From the NCBI RefSeq assembly GCF_013141915.1, contig NZ_SROX01000004.1, forward strand, positions 62,001 to 126,000: a stretch of 64,000 nt of DNA, written 5' to 3'. Shown here in pieces: positions 7,854 to 17,113 of the stretch. Within the stretch, counting starts at the first letter, position 1, and every line of letters starts with the position of its first letter. The position numbers and the translations under genes were made by a program. Source of the stretch: Cupriavidus necator (GTDB lineage: Bacteria; Pseudomonadota; Gammaproteobacteria; Burkholderiales; Burkholderiaceae). The notes under the pieces were generated by a model. It had not been told where the DNA came from. It saw only the letters and a list, made by a program, of their open reading frames with translations, and did not search any database.

Positions 7854-8261
7854 TTATAAAGTTTGCGTGGGGCGCCCCGATTCCAGCATCTTGCCCAGGA
7901 TTTCTTCCACCGCGCGGCGCAGGTTGCGGCCGTTGTCGTCGTCCGGCAAATGCACGCCGACACCCGGCGTTTTCATGGGTGTGCCGGCGGGGGTGATCCA
8001 GGCGACGTGGCCGGCGATCTGGTATTTCTGCGGCCGGTCCAGCAGCGACAATACCAGGAACACCTGCTCGCCCAGCCGGAACGGCCGGTTCGACGGCACG
8101 AAGATGCCGCCGCGCGCCAGGAACGGCATATAGGCCGCGTACAGCCCGGCCTGGTCCTTGATCGACAACGACAGCACATTGGGGCGCGACGTCGCCCCGC
8201 TGCCCGTTCCGCCGCCAAATCCCGGCGCAGCCGGCGGAACGCCGGCGACTGCTGTGTTCAT
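7854..8261 (-). CDS. pilZ: PilZ-domain protein, type IV pilus assembly type
   Basis: A 135-residue protein. After a Gly/Pro-rich N-terminus comes a PilZ core (LSLSIKDQAGLYAAYMPFLARGGIFVP, EQVFLVLSLLD, AGHVAWITP, GVGVHL). It resembles the single-domain PilZ proteins that work in type IV pilus biogenesis through interaction with PilB/FimX. It lacks a clear RxxxR and D/NxSxxG c-di-GMP motif, as is usual for that subgroup. The ATG at 8261 follows GGGGGTCAACC. It is next to holB, the normal Burkholderiales and Pseudomonas arrangement. Confidence 0.85.
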   Translation of the reverse strand: MNTAVAGVPPAAPGFGGGTGSGATSRPNVLSLSIKDQAGLYAAYMPFLARGGIFVPSNRPFRLGEQVFLVLSLLDRPQKYQIAGHVAWITPAGTPMKTPGVGVHLPDDDNGRNLRRAVEEILGKMLESGRPTQTL

Positions 8262-8327
8262 GGTTGACCCCCTGAATGACGACAATGCTGCTTGTTGTTA
8301 TGGACCTGGTACTGGCAGCCTGCCGCG

Positions 8328-9335
8328 TTACCGGAACAGCTGCCGGTATTCCAGGAACACCGCTTCCATTACCAGCCGGGCCGCCAGCGGATGGTTCTCG
8401 CTGCGGCGGTGCGCGTTCAGCCGCGCGGCAAACGCCTGCAGGCCGCGCGCCTCGGCGGCCCCGGCGCAGCGCGCCAGCGCGGCGCGCTCCTTGGGGAAGT
8501 ACCGCGGCGTGGCGCTCCCGTCCAGGCACAGTGTCAGCAGATCGTACGTCCAGCGCTGCAGGATGCCAAGCACGGCGGGCACCGGCAGCTTCTGCAGTTG
8601 CTCGGCCGCCGCGGCGGCGTCGAAGGCAGCCGCCGCGCCAAGCTGGCCGACCAGCCAGCGCTGCAGCGGCTGCTCCTCGGCCTCGGCGGCATGCAGCGCG
8701 GTCAGCGGCGAGCCCCCGGCCAGCGCCAGCTGGGCCTCGGCGTCGGCCACGCCCTGCCCGCGCAGCCATGCCAGCGCGGCCTCGGGTGTCGGCCGCTGGG
8801 CCGAAAACTGGCGGCAACGCGACAGGATGGTCGGCAGGATGCGGTCCAGGCGGTCGGTCACCAGCAGGAAGACGGTAGACGGCGGCGGTTCTTCCAGCGT
8901 CTTCAGCAAGGCGTTGGCGCCTTCGGTCTGCAGCGCGTCGAGCGGATAGACCACCACAACGCGCAGCCCGGCGCGGTGCGTACCCACGCCCACCGCCTCG
9001 ATCAGTGCCCGCACCTGCTCCATGCGGATGATCTTGCTGGGCGCCTTCTTCTTGCCGCCGTCGTCGGTTTCGGCCTCGGCCGAGGCGTCCAGCGCCTCGG
9101 GCCTCACCACGGTGAAGTCCGGATGGTTGCCCTGGCTGAACCAGTGGCACGCGGCGCACTGGCCGCAGGGCTGCCCGTCAGCCAGGGGCGCCTCGCACAG
9201 CAGGCCCTGAGCGAAATGCAGCGCCAGGTCGCGCTTGCCGATGCCTTGCTGGCCGTGGATCAGCAAGGCATGGGGGAGCCGCTCGCGCAATGCGCCGAGC
9301 CGCTGCCAGTCTTCTTTCTGCCAGGGATAGAGCAT
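8328..9335 (-). CDS. holB: DNA polymerase III subunit delta prime
   Basis: A 335-residue AAA+ clamp-loader subunit. The N-terminus has HALLIHGQQGIGKRDLALHFAQGLLC (P-loop at residues 28-35). A zinc-binding cluster follows (CGQCAACHW, with an earlier Cys in LLCE). The long acidic/Lys-rich insert DASAEAETDDGGKKKAPSK precedes the standard I.MEQVR helix. The SRC motif (ILSRCRQF), used for interaction with neighbouring ATP sites, is present. It loads the sliding clamp at replication forks. It lies between tmk and pilZ, 78 nt after tmk. Confidence 0.92.
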   Translation of the reverse strand: MLYPWQKEDWQRLGALRERLPHALLIHGQQGIGKRDLALHFAQGLLCEAPLADGQPCGQCAACHWFSQGNHPDFTVVRPEALDASAEAETDDGGKKKAPSKIIRMEQVRALIEAVGVGTHRAGLRVVVVYPLDALQTEGANALLKTLEEPPPSTVFLLVTDRLDRILPTILSRCRQFSAQRPTPEAALAWLRGQGVADAEAQLALAGGSPLTALHAAEAEEQPLQRWLVGQLGAAAAFDAAAAAEQLQKLPVPAVLGILQRWTYDLLTLCLDGSATPRYFPKERAALARCAGAAEARGLQAFAARLNAHRRSENHPLAARLVMEAVFLEYRQLFR

Positions 9336-9413
9336 GTAAATCAGTAGGTTAGCGATCTGACTTCGTGTACTGGCTGAAGATTCACGTCGTGCCGGGGAGA
9401 AAAGACAGGCAAA

Positions 9414-10025
9414 TCAAACGGTTGCGAGGATTTTCTCAAGTTCGTCGCGAATATCGGCAATGCTGCGGGTGGCGTCGATGACGCGGAAGCGCTGCGGCGA
9501 CTGCGCCGCGCGGCGCAGGTATTCGTCGCGGGTGCGCTGGAAGAACGCGCGCGATTCGGCCTCGAATCGGTCCGGCGCGCGCGCGCCCGCCAGGCGGGCA
9601 CTGGCGGTTTCCAGCGGCACGTCGAACAGCAGCGTCAGGTCTGGCTGCAGGCCGCCCTGGACCCAGCTCTCCAGCACTTCCAGCCGGCCGGTGTCCAGGC
9701 CCCTGCCGCCGCCCTGGTAGGCAAAGGTGGCATCGGTGAAGCGGTCGGAAACGACCCACTTGCCACGCTCCAGCGCCGGGGCGATGACTTCGGCGATATG
9801 CTCGCGCCGGGCCGCGAACATCAGCAGCGCCTCGGTTTCCAGGTGCATCTTGCGATGCAGCAGGATCTGGCGCAGGTCTTCGCCCAGCGACGTGCCGCCG
9901 GGCTCGCGCGTGGTGACGACACCGGCGATGTCGCTGCGGGCGCGCAGGCGGTCAGCAACCCAGTCGATATGGGTGCTCTTGCCGGCGCCGTCGATGCCCT
10001 CGAAGGTAATGAATTTTCCGCGCAT
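9414..10025 (-). CDS. tmk: Thymidylate kinase
   Basis: A 203-residue enzyme phosphorylating dTMP to dTDP in the cytosol. Visible motifs: P-loop [11 protein letters not shown], the dTMP-binding [10 protein letters not shown](F/Y) motif [15 protein letters not shown], and the LID region with RAPDRFEAE. The ATG at 10025 gives the family start [10 protein letters not shown]. It is 7 nt downstream of mltG and therefore very probably cotranscribed. Confidence 0.95.
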   Translation of the reverse strand: MRGKFITFEGIDGAGKSTHIDWVADRLRARSDIAGVVTTREPGGTSLGEDLRQILLHRKMHLETEALLMFAARREHIAEVIAPALERGKWVVSDRFTDATFAYQGGGRGLDTGRLEVLESWVQGGLQPDLTLLFDVPLETASARLAGARAPDRFEAESRAFFQRTRDEYLRRAAQSPQRFRVIDATRSIADIRDELEKILATV

Positions 10026-10032
10026 GGAATGC

Positions 10033-11028
10033 CTATTTGCCGCGCTGGTACTTGTCGACCGCGCGGTTGTGTTCGGGAAGCGAGTTGGAGAAATGGCTGC
10101 TGCCGTCGCCACGGGCGACGAAATATAGCGCGTCGGATGGGGCTGGCGTGGTCGCCGCGGCCAGCGAGGCGAGCCCCGGCAGCGCGATCGGCGTGGGCGG
10201 CAGGCCGGTGCGGGTGTAGGTATTGTACGGGGTGTCGGCCTGCAGGTCGCGCTTGCGCAGGTCGCCGTCGAAGGCCTCGCCCAGGCCGTAGATCACGGTG
10301 GGGTCGGTCTGCAGCAGCATGTTCTTTTTGAGCCGGTTGATAAACACCGCGGCGATCATCGGGCGCTCGGCGGCCTGGCCGGTTTCCTTCTCGACGATCG
10401 ACGCCATCACCAGTGCCTCGTACGGGGTCTGGTACGGCAGGCCGGGCGAGCGCGCGTTCCAGGCCTCGTTCAGGCGGCGCTGCATGGCGCGGTAGGCGTG
10501 CTTGTACAGCTCGATATCGCTGCTGCCGCGCGCAAACAGGTAGGTATCCGGGAAAAACAGGCCTTCTGGCGAGGTCTCGGCCGCGCCGATGGCCTGCATC
10601 AGCTCCGCATCGGACATGCCGCGGGTGTCGTGGCGCAGCGCCGGGCTGGCATCGACCGCGGCGCGCATCTTGCGGAATTCCCAGCCCTCGATCACCGTGA
10701 CCACGTAGTGCGTGACCTCGCCGCGGGCCAGCTTGCCGATGATCGACAGCGGCGTGGCGCCGGTTTCGAATTCATAGCCGCCGGCCTTGAGGTCGGCGCC
10801 GTGCCCGGTCAGCCGCGCCAACAGCAGGAACAGCCGCGGATCCATGCCCACGCCGCCGCGCTGGATCTGGCGGCCGACGCTGGCCACGCCGGAATTGGGC
10901 TTGATCACCACTTCGACCGGCGACTTGCCCAAGGGCAGCGGGTGATTGGCCCACCACGCGAACGCGCCGGCAGCCGCCAGCGCGAACACCAGTACGGCGA
11001 GCCCAAAGCTAAGGAATAAACGTTTCAT
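10033..11028 (-). CDS. mltG: Endolytic murein transglycosylase
   Basis: A 331-residue inner-membrane protein with one N-terminal transmembrane segment (residues about 5-27) and a periplasmic YceG domain. MltG cleaves nascent glycan strands and is thought to terminate peptidoglycan polymerisation. The catalytic Glu is at about residue 213 in [11 protein letters not shown]; other conserved parts are [19 protein letters not shown] and YNTY...GLPPTPI. It is the first gene of the leftward mltG-tmk-holB-pilZ-tatD series and divergent from ygfZ. Confidence 0.94.
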   Translation of the reverse strand: MKRLFLSFGLAVLVFALAAAGAFAWWANHPLPLGKSPVEVVIKPNSGVASVGRQIQRGGVGMDPRLFLLLARLTGHGADLKAGGYEFETGATPLSIIGKLARGEVTHYVVTVIEGWEFRKMRAAVDASPALRHDTRGMSDAELMQAIGAAETSPEGLFFPDTYLFARGSSDIELYKHAYRAMQRRLNEAWNARSPGLPYQTPYEALVMASIVEKETGQAAERPMIAAVFINRLKKNMLLQTDPTVIYGLGEAFDGDLRKRDLQADTPYNTYTRTGLPPTPIALPGLASLAAATTPAPSDALYFVARGDGSSHFSNSLPEHNRAVDKYQRGK

Positions 11029-11253
11029 GTATCAGGTATAGGGACCCGTTGCCGGCACCGTCGGCGGGCTCGCGCACCGCCACGGACCTCGGTGCCGCCG
11101 AAAATCTCATAGCCCCATATAATAACCGGCAGCCCGGCACCGACCGTGAGCCGTGGCGCCGGCGCCGCCCGCGGGCCGCTGCCTGGCGCCTCGCGCCAAC
11201 GGTGCCGCCAGGGTTTTTTCTTCTCTCCGATTTGCCTCGACGATTGCCACGCA

Positions 11254-12270
11254 ATGCCAGAATTGAATCCCCAAGCCCAGCAACTCGCCGCAAGCCTTGA
11301 CGCGCTGAACGCCAGCGGTGTCGTTTGCCCCCCCGCCGGGCTCGGCCTGGTTCGCGTGGCCGGCGACGATGCCGCCAGCTTCCTGCACACCCAGCTGACC
11401 AATGCGGTCGATGACCTGGAGCCGGGCGCGGCGCGCCTGGCCGGCTACTGCTCGCCTAAAGGCCGGCTGTTGGCCACCTTCCTGATGTGGCGCGACGCCG
11501 AAGGCATCGTGCTGCAGCTGTCGGCCGAGATCCAGGCCGCGGTGCAGAAGCGGCTGTCGATGTTCGTGCTGCGCGCCAAGGCCCGGCTGTCCGATATCAC
11601 CCCTACCCATGCGATCCTCGGTCTCGCCGGGGCGGGTGCCGCGCAGGCCCTTGCCGCCGCCGGCCTGCCCGCGCCGCAGACGGCCTTTGCCGTGGCCGAG
11701 GCCGACGGCGCCACCGTGATCCGCCTGGCCGACGGCGCGGGCCACCCGCGCTGGCAGGTGGTGCTGCCGTCCGAGCGCGTCGATGCGGTACGTGCGGCGC
11801 TTGGCGCCACGCTGCAGGACGCCCCGCCCGCGCTGTGGGACTGGCTGGACGTGCAAGCGGGGCTGCCCCGCATCGTCGCGGCCACGCAAGAGCAGTTCGT
11901 GCCGCAGATGGTCAATTTCGAACTGGTCGGCGGCGTCAACTTCCGCAAGGGCTGCTATCCGGGCCAGGAAGTGGTGGCGCGCAGCCAGTACCGCGGCACG
12001 CTCAAGCGCCGCATGTGGCTGGTGCAGGGCGACGGCGACGTGCCGGCGCCCGCGGCCGAGATCTATCGCCCGGAAGATCCGGGCCAGCCGTGCGGCATGA
12101 TCGTCAACGCCGCGCCCGCCCCGCACGGCGGCTGGTCCGGGCTGGCCGAACTGAAGATCGACGCCGCCGGCAGCGCGCTGCGGCTGGGCAGCGCCGAAGG
12201 CGCCGCGGTGGCCACTGCCAGCCTGCCCTACGCGGTGCCGATCGGCGAAGCGGCGCAGGCCGCCGGCTGA
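11254..12270 (+). CDS. ygfZ: Folate-binding YgfZ/CAF17-like protein
   Basis: A 338-residue GcvT-fold protein with the family signature KGCYPGQE near residues 230-237, whose Cys is functionally important. YgfZ-type proteins bind tetrahydrofolate and help maintain certain Fe-S enzymes, including MiaB-type. The ATG at 11254 gives MPELNPQAQQLAASL; the upstream in-frame extension lacks homology. It is divergent from mltG and followed at 18 nt by the DUF4936 gene. Confidence 0.9.
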   Translation: MPELNPQAQQLAASLDALNASGVVCPPAGLGLVRVAGDDAASFLHTQLTNAVDDLEPGAARLAGYCSPKGRLLATFLMWRDAEGIVLQLSAEIQAAVQKRLSMFVLRAKARLSDITPTHAILGLAGAGAAQALAAAGLPAPQTAFAVAEADGATVIRLADGAGHPRWQVVLPSERVDAVRAALGATLQDAPPALWDWLDVQAGLPRIVAATQEQFVPQMVNFELVGGVNFRKGCYPGQEVVARSQYRGTLKRRMWLVQGDGDVPAPAAEIYRPEDPGQPCGMIVNAAPAPHGGWSGLAELKIDAAGSALRLGSAEGAAVATASLPYAVPIGEAAQAAG

Positions 12271-12288
12271 TTTTCACAGGACCCGGCC

Positions 12289-12579
12289 ATGAGCGATCAC
12301 CTGTACGTCTATTTCCGTGTCCCGGAAGCCGTCGCCGCCGAGGCGCTGCCGCACTGGCACCGCTGGATGGAGACGGTCGCCGAAGCCACCGGAATTGGTG
12401 GTACGCTGATGCGCAGGCCGGAAACCCGCGCCGGCGTGCAGACCTGGATGGAGTGCTACGCCGACGTGCCGCCCGCGTTCGATGCCACGCTGGAAGGGCT
12501 GTGGCGCCAGAGCGGGCTGGACCAGTGGGTTGAAGGCGAGCGGCGGGCCGAACACTTTATCGACCTGGACATGCTGTAG
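12289..12579 (+). CDS. DUF4936 family protein
   Basis: A 96-residue cytosolic protein matching DUF4936 (YVYFRVP..., MRRPETRAGVQTWMECY, FIDLDML). The predicted fold is a ferredoxin-like alpha-beta sandwich; the function is unknown. It lies between ygfZ and the NRDE gene, an order common in Cupriavidus and Ralstonia. GGACCCGGCC precedes the ATG. Confidence 0.8.
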   Translation: MSDHLYVYFRVPEAVAAEALPHWHRWMETVAEATGIGGTLMRRPETRAGVQTWMECYADVPPAFDATLEGLWRQSGLDQWVEGERRAEHFIDLDML

Positions 12580-12666
12580 GCGCGCTATTGCGGTTGTGAG
12601 CGCCGTCGGACTGAAGTACGCGGGGGCCGCTAGCGCGGCAAGCCCCGCGGCAAAGGAAGCAAAGCG

Positions 12667-13494
12667 ATGTGTCTGATCCTGGTTGCCTGGCAATCCCACC
12701 CGGACTATGCCCTGGTCGTGGCCGGCAACCGCGATGAATTCTATGCCCGCCCCGCGGCGGCCGCGCACTGGTGGCAGGAAGCGCCCCAAGTGCTGGCCGG
12801 CCGCGACCTGGCCGAGGTCATCGGCGAGCCCGGCACCTGGATGGGCGTCAACGCCGACGGCCGCTTTGCCGCGCTGACCAACTACCGCGCCCCGTCCGAA
12901 AAACGCACCGATGCGCGTTCGCGCGGCGAACTGGTGGCGGGCTTCCTGCGCGGCCACGCGGCGCCGTTCGACTACCTTGACGGCCTCGCCGGCGAAGACG
13001 GCGCCTACAACGGCTTCAACCTGCTGGCGAGCGACCTGCGCGAATTGTGGTGGTACAGCAACCGCTCGGCGTCGCGCCAGCCACAACGGCTGCGTCCGGG
13101 GCTGTACGGCCTGTCCAACGCGCTGCTCGATACGCCCTGGCCCAAGGTGCGCAGCCGCGTCGGCGCGCTGGCCGAAGTACTGGCCGCCGACAGCGGCCAG
13201 CCCAATGCCAGCGCCGAGCCGTACCTGCAGATGCTGGCCGACGAACGCCAGGCCGCGGATTTCGAATTGCCGTCCACCGGCGTGGCGCCGGATTGGGAAA
13301 AGCTGCTGTCGTCCGCGTTTATCCGCTCGCCGCTATATGGCACGCGCGCCAGCACGGTACTGCGGGTGCGCCACGATGGCCGTTTCGACCTGAGCGAGCG
13401 CAGCTTCGACGCCGACGGCCGCATTGGCGACGTGGCTTATCACGGCACGTTGAACCTGTCGCGCGACACCGGCATCGTGCCGGCCCCGCGCTGA
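12667..13494 (+). CDS. NRDE family protein (TANGO2-like)
   Basis: A 275-residue protein with the defining NRDE motif at residues 21-24 (VVAGNRDEFYARP) and the N-terminal nucleophile-type start Met-Cys. The family includes TANGO2, linked in other organisms to haem handling and acyl-CoA metabolism; the bacterial role is unsettled. AAAGGAAGCAAAGCG upstream supports the ATG at 12667. It is convergent with a GNAT gene, 10 nt apart. Confidence 0.87.
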   Translation: MCLILVAWQSHPDYALVVAGNRDEFYARPAAAAHWWQEAPQVLAGRDLAEVIGEPGTWMGVNADGRFAALTNYRAPSEKRTDARSRGELVAGFLRGHAAPFDYLDGLAGEDGAYNGFNLLASDLRELWWYSNRSASRQPQRLRPGLYGLSNALLDTPWPKVRSRVGALAEVLAADSGQPNASAEPYLQMLADERQAADFELPSTGVAPDWEKLLSSAFIRSPLYGTRASTVLRVRHDGRFDLSERSFDADGRIGDVAYHGTLNLSRDTGIVPAPR

Positions 13495-13504
13495 CCGCTG
13501 CGCC

Positions 13505-13933
13505 TTATCCCGCCAGGCGCTTACGCATCTCCACGTGCGGGATGCCCGCCTCTTCGAATTCCGGCCCCACCTGCACAAAGCCCACGCGCGCATAGAACGG
13601 CGCCGCGTGCGTCTGCGCGTTGAGCACCAGTTCCGGGTAGCCCAGCTGTTCCGCCTTGCGCATCAGCGCGTCCAGCACCAGCGCGCCGACGCCGGTGCCA
13701 CGCGCCGGTTTGAGCACCGCCATGCGCCCGATATGGCCGTCGGGCAACAGCCGGCCGGTGGCCACCGGTGTGCCGTCCTCGGCCAGCGCCAGCGCGTGCC
13801 AGCTGAGTTCGTCCCATTCGTCCCATTCCAGTTCCACCGGCACACCCTGCTCTTCGACAAAGACGGTGTAGCGGATGGCGCGCGCGCGATCGCGGGCTTC
13901 GGACCAGGGGCAGATCAGGATGGTGGTGGGCAT
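13505..13933 (-). CDS. GNAT family N-acetyltransferase
   Basis: A 142-residue acetyltransferase of the YjcF/ElaA-like type: REWARD-like start (WSEARDRARAIRYTVFVEEQGVP), ATGRLLPDGHIGRMAVLKPARGTGVGALVLDALM (acetyl-CoA loop) and NAQTHAAPFYARVGF near the C-terminus. The substrate is unknown. The ATG at 13933 is chosen because the start MPTTILICPWSEARD aligns with the family. Confidence 0.85.
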   Translation of the reverse strand: MPTTILICPWSEARDRARAIRYTVFVEEQGVPVELEWDEWDELSWHALALAEDGTPVATGRLLPDGHIGRMAVLKPARGTGVGALVLDALMRKAEQLGYPELVLNAQTHAAPFYARVGFVQVGPEFEEAGIPHVEMRKRLAG

Positions 13934-14151
13934 GGCAGTGAAAGCAGGCAGCTGTAGAGGAAGCTTTGTCCGCGCCAGTGCGCCGACGGGCGCCAATGAT
14001 ACGCCACGGGATGGCGCATCGCTGACGCACCAATGTGGAGCCACGTCCTCACGGTGCCGGTGGCTTGCACCATATCAGGGTTTACCTGGGGTCGGCAGCC
14101 GTATAGCAAATTTGTATGATGACCTGATTACCGAATGACCTCGGAGCTGCC

Positions 14152-14886
14152 ATGTTCCAGAAAGTCCCCGCTCGCGCCCTGACCGACAACGTTGCCGAAC
14201 AGCTGCTGGACAAGATCCAGAACGGCGCCTTTGCCCGCGGCGACAAGTTGCCCACCGAGGCGGTGCTGTCCGAAGAGTTCGGCGTCAGCCGCACCGTGGT
14301 GCGCGAGGCCATCTCGCGGCTGAAATACGAAGGCGTGGTCGAGTCGCGCCAGGGCAGCGGCGTGTTCGTGACGCTGCAGGCCGGCATCCGGCCGCTGCGA
14401 ATCGACTACACCGACACCGGCACGCTCGAATCGGTGCTGCAGATCGTCGAGCTGCGCCGCGCGATCGAGGCCGAAGTGGCTGCGCAGGCCGCCCGGCGCC
14501 GCACCGACGCGTCGATGGCGGCGATCGACGCCGCGCTGGCGCGCCTGGAGGACGAGGTGGCGCACGGCGGCGACGGCGTGGCCGAGGATGTGGCCTTCCA
14601 CCGCGCCATCGCCGAGGCCACCGGCAACCCGTATTTCCTCAAGACGCTGGCGTTCCTGAGCCAGTACCTGGAAGCCGCCACGCGCGTGACCCGCACCAAC
14701 GAAGCGCGGCGCACCGATTTTTCCCGCCAGGTGCGCGAGGAACACCAGGCCATCGTCGCCGCCATCCGCGCCGGCGACCCGCTGGCCGCGCGCAATGCCG
14801 CGCAGAACCACATGTACAACGCCGCGCGCCGGCTGGCCCAGCTGGGCGCCGACGAAAGCGGCACCGCGCACGGCGCGACCAATTGA
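14152..14886 (+). CDS. GntR/FadR-family regulator of the tetronate operon
   Basis: A 244-residue protein with an N-terminal GntR winged helix (GDKLPTEAVLSEEFGVSRTVVREAISRLKYEGVVESRQGSGVFV) and a C-terminal FCD effector domain. Metal/ligand positions are visible in HRAIAEATGN and EEHQAIVAAIRAGD. It is the first gene of the acid-sugar operon and precedes ltnD by 49 nt, so it very likely senses a tetronate or pathway intermediate. The upstream 14107-14130 region has the palindrome CAAATTTG and a -10-like TATGAT (14115-14120), which may be its promoter and operator. Confidence 0.88.
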   Translation: MFQKVPARALTDNVAEQLLDKIQNGAFARGDKLPTEAVLSEEFGVSRTVVREAISRLKYEGVVESRQGSGVFVTLQAGIRPLRIDYTDTGTLESVLQIVELRRAIEAEVAAQAARRRTDASMAAIDAALARLEDEVAHGGDGVAEDVAFHRAIAEATGNPYFLKTLAFLSQYLEAATRVTRTNEARRTDFSRQVREEHQAIVAAIRAGDPLAARNAAQNHMYNAARRLAQLGADESGTAHGATN

Positions 14887-14935
14887 CGCGCCACGCCAGC
14901 ATCGAGTCATCCGTATCTGTTTCAGGGAGTCCCTT

Positions 14936-15829
14936 ATGTCCAGGAATATCGGCGTCATCGGCCTTGGTGCCATGGGCTTTGGTGTCGCGCAGTCGCTGCT
15001 GCGGGCCGGTTTCAACGTGCACGCGTGCGACCTGCGTGCCGAAGTGCTGCAGCGCTTTGCCGATGCCGGCGGCGTGCCCTGCGCCTCGCCCGCCGAACTG
15101 GGCAGCCGCTGCGAGGTGGTGCTGACGCTGGTGGTCAACGCGCAGCAGACCGAGGCGGTGCTGTTCGGCGCCGACGGTGCCGCGGCCGCGATGCAGCCGG
15201 GCAAGCTGGTGATCGCCAGCGCCACGGTACCGCCGGAGTTCGCCCAGGCACTGGGCCGCCGGCTGGCCGGGCAGGGCCTGCTGATGCTGGACGCGCCGGT
15301 TTCGGGCGGGGCCGCGCGCGCTGCCAGTGGCGAGATGACCATGATGACCTCCGGCCCCGCCGAAGCCTATGCGCTCGCCGAGGACGTGCTGGCCGCCATC
15401 GCCGGCAAGGTGTATCGCCTGGGTGCCGCGCATGGCGCGGGGTCCAAGGTCAAGATCATCAACCAGCTGCTGGCCGGCGTGCATATCGCGGCGGCCGCCG
15501 AAGCGATGGCGCTGGGCCTGCGCGAAGGCGTCGACCCGGACGCGCTCTATGACGTGATCACCCACAGCGCCGGCAACTCGTGGATGTTCGAGAACCGCGT
15601 GCCGCATATCCTGAAGGGCGACTACACGCCGCTGTCGGCGGTCGACATCTTCGTCAAGGACCTGGGCATGGTGCTCGACACCGCGCGCACCAGCAAATTC
15701 CCGCTGCCGCTGTCGGCGGCCGCGCACCAGATGTTCATGATGGCCTCGACCGCCGGCCACGGCGGCGAGGACGATGCGGCGGTGATCAAGATCTTCCCGG
15801 GCATTGCGCTGCCGGGCCAGGCCGAGTAA
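14936..15829 (+). CDS. ltnD: L-threonate dehydrogenase
   Basis: A 297-residue beta-hydroxyacid dehydrogenase oxidising L-threonate to 2-oxo-tetronate with NAD. It shows the dinucleotide motif GVIGLGAMGFG, the substrate-binding DAPVSGGAARAASG (about 119-132) and the catalytic Lys (about 173) in GAGSKVKIINQ. Assignment as LtnD rather than tartronate semialdehyde reductase rests on the operon: otnK, otnC, otnI and denD follow, the set known from Cupriavidus necator. The ATG at 14936 follows CAGGGAGTCCCTT. Confidence 0.92.
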   Translation: MSRNIGVIGLGAMGFGVAQSLLRAGFNVHACDLRAEVLQRFADAGGVPCASPAELGSRCEVVLTLVVNAQQTEAVLFGADGAAAAMQPGKLVIASATVPPEFAQALGRRLAGQGLLMLDAPVSGGAARAASGEMTMMTSGPAEAYALAEDVLAAIAGKVYRLGAAHGAGSKVKIINQLLAGVHIAAAAEAMALGLREGVDPDALYDVITHSAGNSWMFENRVPHILKGDYTPLSAVDIFVKDLGMVLDTARTSKFPLPLSAAAHQMFMMASTAGHGGEDDAAVIKIFPGIALPGQAE

Positions 15830-15841
15830 GGAGCGACGACA

Positions 15842-17113
15842 ATGACCGCCCTTCTTGGCTGCATTGCCGACGACTTTACCGGCGCCACCGATCTCGCCAA
15901 CACGCTGGTGCGCAACGGCATGCGCACCGTGCAGACCATCGGCGTGCCTGCATCGGTGGCCGATATCGGCGCAGCCGACGCACTGGTGGTGGCGCTGAAG
16001 TCGCGCACCGTCCCCGCGGCCCAGGCCGTGGCCGAGTCGCTGGCCGCGCTGCAGTGGCTGCGCGCGCAGGGCTGCCGCCAGTTCGTCTTCAAGTACTGCT
16101 CCACCTTCGATTCGACCGATGCCGGCAATATCGGCCCGGTAGCCGAGGCCTTGCTGGCGGCGCTGGACAGCGACTTCACTATCGCCTGCCCGGCCTTCCC
16201 CGAGAACGGCCGCACCATTTTCCGCGGGCATCTGTTCGTCGGCGACGCGCCGCTGAATGAATCGGGCATGGAACACCATCCGCTGACGCCGATGACCGAT
16301 GCCAACCTGGTGCGCGTGCTGCAGCGCCAGAGCAAGCACCCGGTCGGGCTGCTGCGCTACGACGCGGTGGCGCGCGGCGCGCAGGCCATCGCCCAGCGCA
16401 TCGCCGCGCTGCGCGCGGACGGCGTGCGCATGGCGATTGCCGATGCGGTCTCCGACGCGGACCTGCTGACGCTGGGCGAGGCCTGCGCCGGCCTGCCGCT
16501 GGTCACCGGCGGGTCCGGCATCGCGCTGGGCCTGCCCGAGAACTTCCGCCGCGCCGGCTTGCTGCCGCAGCGCAGCGACGCCGATGCGGTGCCGGCCATC
16601 GACGGCCCCGGCGTGGTGCTGGCGGGAAGCGCCTCGCGCGCGACCAACGGCCAGGTGGCGCGCTGGCTCGAGCAAGGCCGGCCGGCACTGCGCATTGATC
16701 CGCTGGCGCTGGCGCGCGGCGAGGCGGTGGCGGACGCGGCCCTCGCCTTTGCCGCCGCGCATGACGAAACCGTGCTGGTCTATGCCACCTCGAGCCCCGA
16801 CGAAGTCAAGGCCGTGCAGGCCGAGCTGGGCGTAGCGCGCGCCGGCCACCTGGTCGAGCAATGCCTGGCCGCGGTCGCTGCCGGACTGAAGGCACGCGGC
16901 ACGCGGCGCTTCGTGGTGGCGGGTGGCGAGACCTCGGGCGCGGTGGTGCAGGCGCTGGGCGTGCGCGCCCTGCGCATCGGTGCGCAGATCGCGCCGGGCG
17001 TGCCGGCCACTGTCACGCTGGAGGCCGCGCCGCTGGCGCTGGCGTTAAAGTCAGGCAACTTCGGCGGCCCGGACTTCTTCGACCAGGCCCTGCGCCAACT
17101 GGGGGGCCGCTGA
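15842..17113 (+). CDS. otnK: 3-oxo-tetronate kinase (DUF1537 family)
   Basis: A 423-residue four-carbon acid-sugar kinase. The N-terminal substrate domain starts LGCIADDFTGATDLANTLVRNGM; the C-terminal nucleotide domain has VVAGGETSGAVVQALG. It phosphorylates 3-oxo-tetronate to the 4-phosphate, the substrate of OtnC. It begins 12 nt after ltnD with AAGGAG upstream, and its stop TGA overlaps the otnC start by 1 nt (TGATG), indicating translational coupling. Confidence 0.93.
   Translation: MTALLGCIADDFTGATDLANTLVRNGMRTVQTIGVPASVADIGAADALVVALKSRTVPAAQAVAESLAALQWLRAQGCRQFVFKYCSTFDSTDAGNIGPVAEALLAALDSDFTIACPAFPENGRTIFRGHLFVGDAPLNESGMEHHPLTPMTDANLVRVLQRQSKHPVGLLRYDAVARGAQAIAQRIAALRADGVRMAIADAVSDADLLTLGEACAGLPLVTGGSGIALGLPENFRRAGLLPQRSDADAVPAIDGPGVVLAGSASRATNGQVARWLEQGRPALRIDPLALARGEAVADAALAFAAAHDETVLVYATSSPDEVKAVQAELGVARAGHLVEQCLAAVAAGLKARGTRRFVVAGGETSGAVVQALGVRALRIGAQIAPGVPATVTLEAAPLALALKSGNFGGPDFFDQALRQLGGR

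Noticed and set aside
14639..16861. 740-codon minus-strand frame across the tetronate operon
   Set aside because: It spans parts of three convincing plus-strand genes and has no homology.
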